From: Shouchella clausii
GTDB taxonomy: Bacteria > Bacillota > Bacilli > Bacillales > Bacillaceae_D
Direction: 5' to 3'
DNA: 64,000 nt
Assembly (NCBI RefSeq): GCF_001598215.1
Contig: NZ_BCXJ01000007.1
Coordinates: forward strand, 124,001-188,000
In this document: in pieces, positions 15,555 to 23,699 of the stretch
Numbering within the stretch: the stretch's first letter is position 1
Layout: each line of letters begins with the position of its first letter
Program-made: the position numbers and the translations under genes
The notes under the pieces: model-generated
Seen by the model: the letters and a program-made list of their open reading frames with translations, nothing else
Told to the model about the DNA's origin: nothing
Databases searched by the model: none

Positions 15555-16253
15555 ATGAAAGAAACGATTCAAGCTCATGACGACGTGAGCGGTAACGTAT
15601 TAAAACAATTCGTCATGGAAGCAATTGAACGGGAAGGGATTGAAATCAAAGAAACGTTTGAAGCAGCATTAAAACAAAGTTCCTGGAGATCGTACCCTAA
15701 TCATAATAAAGAAACTAAAATTGTGATTTATATTCCACAATTCACTGATTGGTCCGATACACAAATGGCGTTGTTGTTAGCCTATCATTTGGGTGAGATT
15801 CAACTGAAACGACAACGAGATCAACTTGAAAAACAAGGATTCAAAGCATCATTCAAAGCATATATCCAACAAGAAAAACCTGCCTATTTTCATCATAAGC
15901 AAGCGTGGGCATGGGTCGAACACTTTTTTGAGGAAAACGGTTTTTTGATCAAAGAGGAAGATTTATGGCCAATGAAGGATCATACAATGCCGCCCTCTTT
16001 AGTATCGCATATGATTCAAGGAATGAAACAAATAGCAATTCATTGGGTGTTGCTTCCCCTTATAATGGCTTATGGGTTTGTAGCTGCTGTATGGCTACTC
16101 GCATTAAATGGTGTGTTCCCTTTTGGCAAAGTGAATCTTGACGGAATCGATGGTGCGCTATTCGGAAAGTTATTTCTCGCGTCTTATACAATCATCATTT
16201 TATGGAAAACGAAAACTTCAATCCACATATCATATCAAAGAAAAGCTTGCTGA
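15555..16253 (+). CDS. Membrane protein, paralogue 2 of 2, 232 aa
   Basis: Second copy of the 14753 gene with the same leader, the same AGAAGGGGG ribosome site, a soluble domain with 'LLLAYHLGEIQLKRQR', and two hydrophobic segments near residues 165-185 and 205-222. It has a four-residue insertion (D-L-W-P) before 'MKDH'. The last 12 residues look out of frame compared with the neighbour's ancestral frame (K-K-S-L), so its tail may also be altered. Function unknown. Confidence 0.65.
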   Translation: MKETIQAHDDVSGNVLKQFVMEAIEREGIEIKETFEAALKQSSWRSYPNHNKETKIVIYIPQFTDWSDTQMALLLAYHLGEIQLKRQRDQLEKQGFKASFKAYIQQEKPAYFHHKQAWAWVEHFFEENGFLIKEEDLWPMKDHTMPPSLVSHMIQGMKQIAIHWVLLPLIMAYGFVAAVWLLALNGVFPFGKVNLDGIDGALFGKLFLASYTIIILWKTKTSIHISYQRKAC

Positions 16254-16319
16254 AAGAATTAAGACATTAATATTTGAATAGGTCGTATTTAATGAAGGTT
16301 AACAAAAGGAGTGAAACGG

Positions 16320-17351
16320 ATGAAGCAAACGAACAATAAATTCCGGCTCTTAACTAAGTCTGATATCGGTCTAGTACTCGGCATCGGATCCTTAGCTGCT
16401 ATCTTAAACGTCTATCCATACCCGTTTGTCGCTGCAGGGGCCGTTGTCATCGGTATCATCTTGCTGAGGATGACTGAGAGTAAAGATGAGAAAAACGAAA
16501 AGGAATCCATCCAGAATCCACAAATCGAACAAACGATTGAGCAAAAAAGCGCACAGGAGATTATTACAGATAAACTAAACGGTGGGATCATCGAGAGAGC
16601 CATTGAGGAACAATTAGACCAAACGGTAAAGAAAGTAGTGAATGACCTATTTGGTACGCACGGCGATATCACCCGCGAAATACAAAAACAATTAAGAGCA
16701 ACCATGTTGCCGTATATCGAAAAATACGACTTTGGGGTATATAGCACGAAACTTGAGCACCTGCTAAATGAGTTAGTCAAAAACATAACGAGCAACCAGA
16801 CAACGGTTATTAAAAACATAAAAGAAATCATGGGGGTTGAACCCGTGAAAGAAATCAAAACGAGCGAGCTGTTCGATAAGTACACAGAGTTTATCAGTGA
16901 CACCATCGAAACGGAAAAGCTCGAAATCGATGAAGACGACACGCCGAGCTATGCACCGCTGAATGCGCACATGGAAACCACGGAGAGGTGTAGTTATAGT
17001 TCTTCCTGCGAAGAGAGAGTAATCGAATTCACCTGTGAAGAAGATGAAGAGTTAAACATCTCTGTTGTCATTCGTCGTTGGACAGACAGCTTCTTAGGCA
17101 ATGACTGGACGATCGATAGCATTGAACGAACAACAAGGGACGGTAAGACCGTCTATGCATTTCAAACCCAAGACAATAAGGAAGACATCACCGATCTTCA
17201 ATTACCAATGAACAATCTTCGTAACTTAACGGACTTAGACGTGTACTTACTCAAACTACACTACGACAATACCTCAATCATTATCGACGAAACCGAAATC
17301 TCGGACGATTGTGTCGAAGTAAAAGCTGAACCAGAGTACAGTCTTTCTTGA
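16320..17351 (+). CDS. Membrane-anchored protein with coiled coil, 343 aa
   Basis: The ATG at 16320 is used because AAAAGGAG is correctly spaced; a GTG at 16311 would fall inside that site. The N-terminus carries two closely spaced hydrophobic segments (about 15-30 and 33-48). Residues 60-170 are charged and helical with Gln/Ile repeats, and the C-terminal half is acidic with an S-Y-S-S-S-C motif. No family recognised. Likely a membrane-tethered cytoplasmic protein. Confidence 0.6.
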   Translation: MKQTNNKFRLLTKSDIGLVLGIGSLAAILNVYPYPFVAAGAVVIGIILLRMTESKDEKNEKESIQNPQIEQTIEQKSAQEIITDKLNGGIIERAIEEQLDQTVKKVVNDLFGTHGDITREIQKQLRATMLPYIEKYDFGVYSTKLEHLLNELVKNITSNQTTVIKNIKEIMGVEPVKEIKTSELFDKYTEFISDTIETEKLEIDEDDTPSYAPLNAHMETTERCSYSSSCEERVIEFTCEEDEELNISVVIRRWTDSFLGNDWTIDSIERTTRDGKTVYAFQTQDNKEDITDLQLPMNNLRNLTDLDVYLLKLHYDNTSIIIDETEISDDCVEVKAEPEYSLS

Positions 17352-17410
17352 CGGGCGACGGACCATCAGAGTCGAACCCTTATCAAATAAAGGAAGGAGT
17401 GATTTGATCA

Positions 17411-17623
17411 ATGTTAGGAGAACAAATTGCTGAGCATTTGCATTTGGATTGTGCCAATTGCTACAGTGTTAATGTAACACCAACTGGCTCATTCAAAGTT
17501 GATCAACTCGGAGCCTATGTGACAGTCTTTTGTCACAATTGCAATCAAACAACAGAAGTAGGCGATGGAGAGTTCTGGACGGCTCATGAAATAACAAAAC
17601 CCCATATAGAAATCGACACATAA
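17411..17623 (+). CDS. Small zinc-ribbon protein, 70 aa
   Basis: Two cysteine pairs, C-A-N-C near residue 14 and C-H-N-C near 42, separated by a beta-prone stretch, as in a zinc ribbon. AAAGGAAGG precedes the ATG. It ends in a bidirectional terminator shared with the convergent LysM gene. Could bind nucleic acid; function unknown. Confidence 0.6.
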   Translation: MLGEQIAEHLHLDCANCYSVNVTPTGSFKVDQLGAYVTVFCHNCNQTTEVGDGEFWTAHEITKPHIEIDT

Positions 17624-17655
17624 AAAATCCCATCTGGCTGTTCAGATGGGATTTT
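17624..17655. terminator. Bidirectional terminator
   Basis: 13-bp stem AAAATCCCATCTG / CAGATGGGATTTT with a 6-base loop between two convergent genes. Confidence 0.85.
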
Positions 17656-17656
17656 G

Positions 17657-18343
17657 TTAATTTTCGTCAGGGTCGATATCCAGCGGCTCTGTCTCTAACG
17701 GGAACAACAGGATCATGCCAGCAGGAAGAACGTCTGCGTCATGAATTCCGTTCAGTTCAACGAGTTGGCCAAGTGGGACGCCAAACGAACGGCTCAGTTT
17801 AATTAGCGTATCGCCTTCTTCCGCTACGTAATACATGTAGTCTATTGCATTCAAGTCGTTCACCAGTTTCAGACGCTTAGATGCGTCGATTTGACCTGGG
17901 TATAGTTGCTCTGCTTTAGCATAAGCGTCTTCAATTGTCGTCTGAAACGAATCGCGTGTTTCCGGAATTTGTTCCGGGTTGTCAATACGTTCTTCTATGG
18001 TATCGTTCAGACCTTCTCTCACCTTTTCCTCTGTTGTCTGAGAGTCTTCATCGCTCATGCGCTGGGTATTCGTGTCTTCACTCACGACTTGGCCCACATC
18101 TGGAGAATCTAAAGCACTGTCCGGCGTGTTTAGCTGCGCGGCATATGCCGAAGCTGACTTTGCGGCTATAATTTTACCGCGCACATCCGAAGAGAAGAAA
18201 AATACGAAAAACAATAGCGTGCCGACAACCGCCACGATGGATACGGCAGACAACAGGCGAAAACCAAGTTGATCTACCTGTTCCTCCACAAGACCTGTTT
18301 GACTGACGGAATTCGCCCGCCTTTTGCCTCTTTTAAAACCCAT
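17657..18343 (-). CDS. LysM-domain membrane protein, 228 aa
   Basis: A basic N-terminus is followed by one membrane helix at about residues 32-50, a long acidic low-complexity linker (about 65-165) and a C-terminal LysM domain (about 170-215) with 'YYVAEEGDTLIKLS' and 'ADVLPAGMILLFP'. LysM binds peptidoglycan, so the protein spans from membrane to wall. On a conjugative plasmid it could anchor or guide a wall-associated transfer or exclusion complex (inference). Transcribed from its own promoter at 18368-18396. Confidence 0.85.
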   Translation of the reverse strand: MGFKRGKRRANSVSQTGLVEEQVDQLGFRLLSAVSIVAVVGTLLFFVFFFSSDVRGKIIAAKSASAYAAQLNTPDSALDSPDVGQVVSEDTNTQRMSDEDSQTTEEKVREGLNDTIEERIDNPEQIPETRDSFQTTIEDAYAKAEQLYPGQIDASKRLKLVNDLNAIDYMYYVAEEGDTLIKLSRSFGVPLGQLVELNGIHDADVLPAGMILLFPLETEPLDIDPDEN

Positions 18344-18367
18344 TTTACCACTCCCTTCCCTACTGTA

Positions 18368-18396
18368 ATTATACGGGAATGGGTGATTAAGTACAA
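18368..18396 (-). promoter_or_regulatory. Promoter of the LysM gene
   Basis: On the minus strand TTGTAC (18396-18391), a 17-bp spacer and a perfect TATAAT (18373-18368), about 25 bp before the start codon. Confidence 0.75.
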
Positions 18397-18451
18397 TGAA
18401 AATTAATTAAAAATGAATCAAAATAACTGAACATAGAGGTGTTTTGAATAA

Positions 18452-19417
18452 ATGTCATTTGCGTTTATTAACAATCCAACCTATGAAAACGAAGAATTAA
18501 AGAGTGTCTACAACAAATGGAGGCAGCGTCAATTTGGGAAACGAATCCCGGTGCACGTCTTCGGTTCGGGCTCTGAAGGAAACTCTGTGTATCTCAAACC
18601 ATACCGCACCTTAATTGACCTCGGGCTCACATACAAAATCTATCAGGAGTATAAACCGACGTTTTTTCTCGATGTGGATTACATTATTCTTACACACCAC
18701 CACGGCGACCACCTGAATCCGGCCACGCTGAACCGTGTGCTTCAAAATTACCCACACATCCGCATCATTATGTCTGATTTCATGTGGAACATGATCACTT
18801 CAGATGATTTTAAACCGGAATACGAAAAACGAAAAAAAGGGGAGCGAGTTCCATTTGGTCACGATCCGGTATTCCGGACAGACGAAAGCGGACACCGCAT
18901 CAAAAAACAAAGCAAATGGGCGCCGTCTTTTCTCAAGTACAAATCAAAATTCAGGATCGCAGCGCCTGAAATGCTCAAGACTCATGATGGAAAGGCGTTC
19001 TTGTTTGAGCCGCTCACAGTCAAGCACGGCGATATCGTCAACATCGCCGTACAAATAAGTGACCCGGAACTGGAATTCGAATTTCTGTACGCTTCTGATC
19101 TGGACAATCTGGGCGGCGAACGAGCATTTACGGACTGTTATGGTAATACGCAGCATGTGACGGGACTGAAACAAAACCGACGCTACACTTGCATGTTTCT
19201 GGAAGCCAATTATGATGAAACCCTTCTTCAAGACTGGTACAACAATCTAAGCGAGGACGATCCAGAGTATCGTGGAAAGAAGGCACGAGCGGACGGGAAT
19301 TTGAGACATATATCCGAACAGGAAGCGAGCGCGTACATCGAACAGCATTTGGACGAACACGGGCTGTTCGTTCCGCTCCATGCGTCCAAGACGTTCGGTA
19401 CGCTCCACCAGTCCTAA
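18452..19417 (+). CDS. Metallo-beta-lactamase-fold hydrolase, 321 aa
   Basis: MBL-fold enzyme of the YycJ/phage type. It has the beta-hairpin start 'HVFGSGSEGNSVYL' (35-48), the metal motif T-H-H-H-G-D-H (81-87), a later K-H-G-D near 190 and A-S-D near 213, and ends with L-H-A-S-K. About 60 extra charged residues (roughly 100-160) are inserted after the metal motif compared with YycJ. Such plasmid or phage enzymes are often DNA or RNA nucleases; the exact substrate cannot be read. Confidence 0.85.
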   Translation: MSFAFINNPTYENEELKSVYNKWRQRQFGKRIPVHVFGSGSEGNSVYLKPYRTLIDLGLTYKIYQEYKPTFFLDVDYIILTHHHGDHLNPATLNRVLQNYPHIRIIMSDFMWNMITSDDFKPEYEKRKKGERVPFGHDPVFRTDESGHRIKKQSKWAPSFLKYKSKFRIAAPEMLKTHDGKAFLFEPLTVKHGDIVNIAVQISDPELEFEFLYASDLDNLGGERAFTDCYGNTQHVTGLKQNRRYTCMFLEANYDETLLQDWYNNLSEDDPEYRGKKARADGNLRHISEQEASAYIEQHLDEHGLFVPLHASKTFGTLHQS

Positions 19418-19448
19418 AGATTTTAAAAAAAACACAACGGAAAGAAGA

Positions 19449-19506
19449 CAACCCGACCTTTCAAAAAGGTCGGGTTGCTTTCAGGGCGAAAAGCAGCCTT
19501 TTCGCC
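19449..19506 (+). terminator. Two tandem terminator hairpins
   Basis: First: 13-bp stem CAACCCGACCTTT / AAAGGTCGGGTTG with a 3-base loop (19449-19477) followed by CTTTC. Second: GGCGAAAA / TTTTCGCC (19485-19506). Confidence 0.75.
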
Positions 19507-19572
19507 TAGATAAAAGTTGAGAAAAAGTGCAACAAAACCAATGTTAAAACCTGTAAAAAATGACAAAAACAG

Positions 19573-19601
19573 TTGGGTATGCAGGGTTTTTAACGTATAA
19601 T
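19573..19601 (+). promoter_or_regulatory. Strong sigma-A-type promoter
   Basis: TTGGGT (19573-19578), a 17-bp spacer and TATAAT (19596-19601). Transcription should start near 19608, giving a leader of about 90 nt before the ssDNA-binding-like gene. Confidence 0.75.
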
Positions 19602-19700
19602 TAAAGGTATAACGCAACAGAGTAAAAACTCACACCGTCAAGACATCCAAACAAAAATTTAAACGTGCGGCACACCCGTGCAAAAGGAGAAGATAAGCCC

Positions 19701-20549
19701 ATGACAAATGGAAAACAGAAACAAACACGTGAACAACTAGGAGTACAAGAAGGCGACAAAATCATTTTAAAAGGCAAAGTAACATATGCGCGATTAGACA
19801 AAGCCATCTCAGGAGAGGCACTTACCCGCGAAAACGAACGTCGTGCAAGAATGGGTATGCTGCATACGAAACCATTCCGTAGCGTAACAATAGAAAACCC
19901 AGAGATTGTCCAGGGTGAAGGGACGCCGCTTGCTCTATTTCACGCACAAGAGGTGTACCAAAGCAAAACCACTGGCAATCAAACTATGTCTTTTGAGAGT
20001 AAATCCTTGTTTCCGCCGTCCTATGGCCATATGCAAGAGAATGGAACGGTAAAAGAAATTCCTGACCCAGAGAAAAATCCAGCTCAAGGACAAATCATTT
20101 ATCTAATGATTACCGCCTTCAAAGCGAAAGGGTTCAACAACCTAGGTTCAACATTTGACACGATCGTCTTTGAAAAAGGAGACATCCAATTCTATGAAGG
20201 TAAGGGTAATAGCCTTGCTGGATTTGGTCAAGCAATGAACATGCCTGTAGAGAACATAACCAATACAGGCGCTGAACCACGGCAGCTACAGGGAGCCCCT
20301 ACACAAGAAGAATTGGTTGGCGTAGGTGCAGGACAGAACCAAAACGGTTTCGGTCAAGCGCCAATCAATGACCCGAACCAAAACGGGAACCAAGGAGGTT
20401 TCGGAGGGTTCGGCCAGCAAGGCGGTTTCGGACAAACGGAACAGAGCGGTACAAATTCTAACCCGTTCGGTATTCAGGGAGGGGCAATTTCAGACCAAGG
20501 TTCCCCATTCACGAACAACGGACAAAGAGGAAAGAGCCCGTACGCTTGA
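19701..20549 (+). CDS. Putative ssDNA-binding-like protein with Gly-rich tail, 282 aa
   Basis: The first 185 residues look globular, beginning 'GVQEGDKIILKGKVTYARL', a beta pattern that could be an OB fold. Residues 195-282 are a disordered Gly/Gln/Asn/Phe tail with repeats such as G-G-F-G-G-F-G-Q-Q-G-G-F-G, as in SSB linkers and phage recombination proteins. The acidic tip normally ending SSB is absent (it ends K-S-P-Y-A). A strong dedicated promoter and terminator suggest an abundant product. The gene before a primase-like protein supports a DNA replication role. The call is inferred from composition and context, not from a certain family match. Confidence 0.45.
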   Translation: MTNGKQKQTREQLGVQEGDKIILKGKVTYARLDKAISGEALTRENERRARMGMLHTKPFRSVTIENPEIVQGEGTPLALFHAQEVYQSKTTGNQTMSFESKSLFPPSYGHMQENGTVKEIPDPEKNPAQGQIIYLMITAFKAKGFNNLGSTFDTIVFEKGDIQFYEGKGNSLAGFGQAMNMPVENITNTGAEPRQLQGAPTQEELVGVGAGQNQNGFGQAPINDPNQNGNQGGFGGFGQQGGFGQTEQSGTNSNPFGIQGGAISDQGSPFTNNGQRGKSPYA

Positions 20550-20569
20550 TCGTGGACTCGACAACATAC

Positions 20570-20602
20570 AAACCGAGGGGCTATGCCTCTCGGTTTTTTT
20601 TA
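20570..20602 (+). terminator. Intrinsic terminator
   Basis: AAACCGAGGGG / CCTCTCGGTTT, 11 bp with one GU pair, 5-base loop, then eight T. Confidence 0.85.
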
Positions 20603-20626
20603 TTTTATTCGAAGGGGTTATCAACT

Positions 20627-20686
20627 ATGAACACATTACCGATTTTTAGTATATGGGGTTATCGCCTTGCTCCATTATACCTTTGA
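20627..20686 (+). CDS. Possible 19-residue leader peptide
   Basis: ATG at 20627 with GAAGGGG upstream, stop at 20684-20686, 25 bp before the next gene. Hydrophobic and aromatic. It could be a translated leader or chance. Confidence 0.25.
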   Translation: MNTLPIFSIWGYRLAPLYL

Positions 20687-20711
20687 TCCAGGAAAGGAGT
20701 AGCCAACAAAC

Positions 20712-21791
20712 ATGACACAATCTGCAACCTTCCCAATGGTTCATCCATTAACATTCATACAAAACCCGCTCATCAGACACCTAGCCGATGATCCATACTG
20801 GACAGTCTCCGATGATAACAAACGCCCGGTAAATGCCCGCTTGCTGCTGGATACAGGAAAGGTATACAACGTAAAATTTGACAGAGAATGGCCACTTGTC
20901 ACGTTGCTTGATTTGGACGCAGATCCGAATTTGCAAGCTGTAAACCGAGCCTACCGCTTACGAGCAAGAGAGAACCGCGTCATTGCGATTGATATCGAAC
21001 CAAACGCACCAGAGCACATGAAGCAAGAAGCTTTAGAATTTCCAGCGCACTTCACAGAGCTGTCCAAAAACGGCGGTATTCATCTCTTGATTCGTGTACC
21101 AGATGACTTGATCAATCAAGAGAACCAATACATGTTCGACGAGCTGTCCGTTTTCAAAGAGCCTGTACCAAAGCCAGAAAACCCAACAGAAAAACCGCGC
21201 GGTGCCTATTTCGAAGTTCTGTTCAATGATCACTTTGTGACATTCACCAAACGCATGCTCATAGATAAACCATGCGTGGATTATAACCAAGACCCAGAAG
21301 CGAAGAAAAAGCTCGCCCATTTCTTAGAAGGCATCGTACAGATGGATAAACAAAGAAAGAAAGACCGAGAGCTCGCTAAGCAATATCGCATCGGAATAAT
21401 GAAAAGTATTATCAATGAAGAAAAAGAGAAAGCAATCGAATCCTTTATTTCGATTAAACCGTTTGAAGAAGCGAAAGAACAAGCAGAGAGCAGAAATGTG
21501 AGTGACTTCGGCGGAGATTCGTCTCGCTATGAGATGAGTGTCGCAAACGGGCTCGCATTTCACACGATTCGGCTACATAAGCTGGCGAAAGACACGCGAT
21601 CGTTCAAACAAGTAGCTGAAGCCCTCACCGAGCAAGACCTTGCATATGCGATTTACATGCTACTCAAGGAAATCGTCCCGTACCGCGAGAAACATGACGA
21701 GACCCGTGACGGGCTTCCATGGTTGCTGTTTACGGCGAAACGGGCGTATGAATACGTGAAAGCACAAAACGCGAAACGGGGTAAAAAATAA
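20712..21791 (+). CDS. Putative primase-polymerase (AEP-like), 359 aa
   Basis: The pattern resembles archaeo-eukaryotic primase-type domains of plasmids and phages: I-A-I-D-I-E-P (91-97, the D-x-E/D metal motif), T-E-L-S-K-N-G-G-I-H-L (about 115-125, the S-x-N/H-G-x-H motif), and F-E-V-L-F-N-D-H-F-V-T-F-T-K-R (about 170-184), which would carry the third acidic residue. The remaining half is helical and may hold an accessory domain. AEP enzymes make primers and extend them. The position after the ssDNA-binding-like gene fits a replication module. Homology is by eye and needs a profile search. Confidence 0.55.
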   Translation: MTQSATFPMVHPLTFIQNPLIRHLADDPYWTVSDDNKRPVNARLLLDTGKVYNVKFDREWPLVTLLDLDADPNLQAVNRAYRLRARENRVIAIDIEPNAPEHMKQEALEFPAHFTELSKNGGIHLLIRVPDDLINQENQYMFDELSVFKEPVPKPENPTEKPRGAYFEVLFNDHFVTFTKRMLIDKPCVDYNQDPEAKKKLAHFLEGIVQMDKQRKKDRELAKQYRIGIMKSIINEEKEKAIESFISIKPFEEAKEQAESRNVSDFGGDSSRYEMSVANGLAFHTIRLHKLAKDTRSFKQVAEALTEQDLAYAIYMLLKEIVPYREKHDETRDGLPWLLFTAKRAYEYVKAQNAKRGKK

Positions 21792-21811
21792 AACAAAAGG
21801 TGGGGAAACGT

Positions 21812-22201
21812 ATGCTCCGTACTAGAATCAAGTTTATATATGTACCGTTAATTATTGTAGCCAATGCGATTGGAGGAATATGGGCATATGATGATTTTCT
21901 GTATTGGTTAATCGTATCAAATGCTGTCGTGTTCGCTATTATTGCATTCAACGAATGGCTGTCTCGCTCGTTTGAAAAGGATAACCACGCGAAGAAAAAA
22001 GCCATTCAGGAATTTGTATCCGAACAACTGGGTGTGGCAAAAGACGACATCACCATTATTAGAATGGACGAATCAGCACTGGTTAAAGTAAACCGCAATA
22101 TATATCAAGTTATTCATGGAAGTCGTGAGAATTATTTAGTACAAGCAGGCACTCTTGTATCACAGCATTCATCAGACACACAGGAACAACCTCATGTATA
22201 A
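21812..22201 (+). CDS. Small membrane protein, 129 aa
   Basis: The ATG at 21812 has AAAGGTGGGG at proper distance; the GTG at 21800 lies in that site. Two hydrophobic segments at about residues 8-24 and 28-46, then a basic helix and a soluble C-terminal domain of about 70 residues. Not recognised. Confidence 0.55.
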   Translation: MLRTRIKFIYVPLIIVANAIGGIWAYDDFLYWLIVSNAVVFAIIAFNEWLSRSFEKDNHAKKKAIQEFVSEQLGVAKDDITIIRMDESALVKVNRNIYQVIHGSRENYLVQAGTLVSQHSSDTQEQPHV

Positions 22202-22257
22202 CAACAAACCGGATTGTCCTACATGCTGTCCGATTTTAAACGAAAGGATGAGTTGAT

Positions 22258-22500
22258 TTGAAAGTAGCTGTCATTATCGAAGGTGGCGTAGTACAAACTG
22301 TCCTATCAGATCAAAAAGGTGTAGAACTAGTTATTGTTGATTACGATACGCACGATCTGGAGGAAGAAGAAATCACAACGATTCTTGGAAATAAGTCCTA
22401 TATTTACGGTGGAATCGAAAATGCCGAGGTAAACAGGGAACAAATAGATCGCATTTTTAGAGACGCTGGGAGGTGTGAAGACGATAAGTCTATCAGCTAA
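22258..22500 (+). CDS. Hypothetical protein, 80 aa (TTG start)
   Basis: TTG start at 22258 preceded by GAAAGGATGAG. Beta-strand-rich N-terminus (M-K-V-A-V-I-I-E-G-G-V-V) and acidic helical rest; similar small proteins occur on Gram-positive plasmids, function unknown. Confidence 0.5.
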   Translation: MKVAVIIEGGVVQTVLSDQKGVELVIVDYDTHDLEEEEITTILGNKSYIYGGIENAEVNREQIDRIFRDAGRCEDDKSIS

Positions 22501-22539
22501 GAGTTTAGTGGATTAAACAAAAAGAAAAGAGGAGTAAAA

Positions 22540-22959
22540 ATGAAAGTAAAATCCAAAACATTCTCTAATGGACTAGTGGTCAAGCACCGTCGCTCAGCTA
22601 TTATTTTCGAAAACGCAGACGGGAAATCTGAGAAAGAATCCGACTTCACCTACCAGTTTACGACCGATGAATGGATTGAATTTATCGACTATCTAAAACG
22701 AGCAGCAAACGAAGCATGGACCACCATTACTCCGAAAGAAGCTTACAGCATGGGGTCGGATTATAATGAATATTACGATCGCCGTTATGACAACAACGGC
22801 CACCTATCTATCGGTGATTCCGAGATCGATATCAAAGCCCCTAACTTATCAAAAGACACACTGTATCAATTCAACAAGGCAAAAATCCAGTCGTTTTTAT
22901 TTGATTTGGAGAAAACACTAAGTAAAAAGGCAATACAAATTAAAACAACTATTACGTAA
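22540..22959 (+). CDS. Hypothetical protein, 139 aa
   Basis: AGAGGAG precedes the ATG. Not recognised. Aromatic, charged, soluble; contains S-D-Y-N-E-Y-Y-D-R-R-Y-D near residue 73. The stop lies in a 16-bp palindrome (22948-22963). Confidence 0.55.
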   Translation: MKVKSKTFSNGLVVKHRRSAIIFENADGKSEKESDFTYQFTTDEWIEFIDYLKRAANEAWTTITPKEAYSMGSDYNEYYDRRYDNNGHLSIGDSEIDIKAPNLSKDTLYQFNKAKIQSFLFDLEKTLSKKAIQIKTTIT

Positions 22960-22963
22960 TAGT
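22948..22963. repeat. 16-bp palindrome over a stop codon
   Basis: ACTATTAC followed directly by GTAATAGT. Its TATTACGTAATA core recurs in the inverted repeat at 29556-29580. Confidence 0.6.
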
Positions 22964-23001
22964 ATTACAAAACAATATTATGTATGAAGGAGGCTGAACT
23001 C

Positions 23002-23541
23002 TTGCCGAAATGCATTAAAACCGAACACGTCAACCGCATGTTTCCGTTTGAGTTTTATGACGAGTTGAGCGAACAATTAAAAGCCTTCACGCTACTCAAT
23101 CCTGCATTCATCCTGCAAGATCAGATTGATCTCAAAACGGAAAAGCGCAAAGCCCTTTTTGAACAAGCAAGGAAGAATAAACCGATGGGTATCTTACACC
23201 AAAACAATTTGCTTGAGGTAGAACCGTTTGGAGAGCTCTTGGCATTAGAAGTATGCTGCCCCACTAAAGAGAAAGACACTGTCTTGCATGAACCGAACAA
23301 ACGCGGCCAACTACCGCTGTCGATCATCGTCGCACAGCTCTATGATTCGTCTTGCTCCCCGGTATTCTCAAAAGACGTCACCGAAGACTCAATCAAAAAC
23401 ATCCCCGAGGTTCTCTGGGACGATCCGAACCTTTTCCTGGGGATCATTACGCTCACACAAAAAGAACCTCGCGTTGCCGTCATCAAGATACCGAAACGAG
23501 TAGAAGATCAATTGTTCGAATCTACGCAAGATGACGCATAA
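23002..23541 (+). CDS. Hypothetical protein, 179 aa (TTG start)
   Basis: TTG at 23002 is chosen because AAGGAGG is 8-9 bases upstream; the ATG at 22984 would include the ribosome site. Soluble protein with a helical N-terminal half and a beta-rich C-terminal half, family not recognised. Ends at a strong terminator. Confidence 0.55.
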   Translation: MPKCIKTEHVNRMFPFEFYDELSEQLKAFTLLNPAFILQDQIDLKTEKRKALFEQARKNKPMGILHQNNLLEVEPFGELLALEVCCPTKEKDTVLHEPNKRGQLPLSIIVAQLYDSSCSPVFSKDVTEDSIKNIPEVLWDDPNLFLGIITLTQKEPRVAVIKIPKRVEDQLFESTQDDA

Positions 23542-23550
23542 TAGCATCAG

Positions 23551-23579
23551 GCGTGCTGGCATTTGCCGGCACGCTTTTT
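23551..23579 (+). terminator. Intrinsic terminator
   Basis: GCGTGCTGGC / GCCGGCACGC (10 bp, one GU), ATTT loop, five T. Confidence 0.85.
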
Positions 23580-23699
23580 AATTGGAACAAAAAGTTAAGA
23601 AAAAATGATCAAAACGCTCTGAGCATCTAGTTTTTCTTGCTATTTCATGGCATGATAAATACATACGAATTACCAATAAAAGGAAACGGGGTGTTGTTG

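Noticed and set aside
14753-16253. Zinc peptidase (HExxH) assignment for the duplicated membrane proteins
   Set aside because: The stretch LLLAYHLAEI has one histidine only and no HExxH; similarity is too weak.
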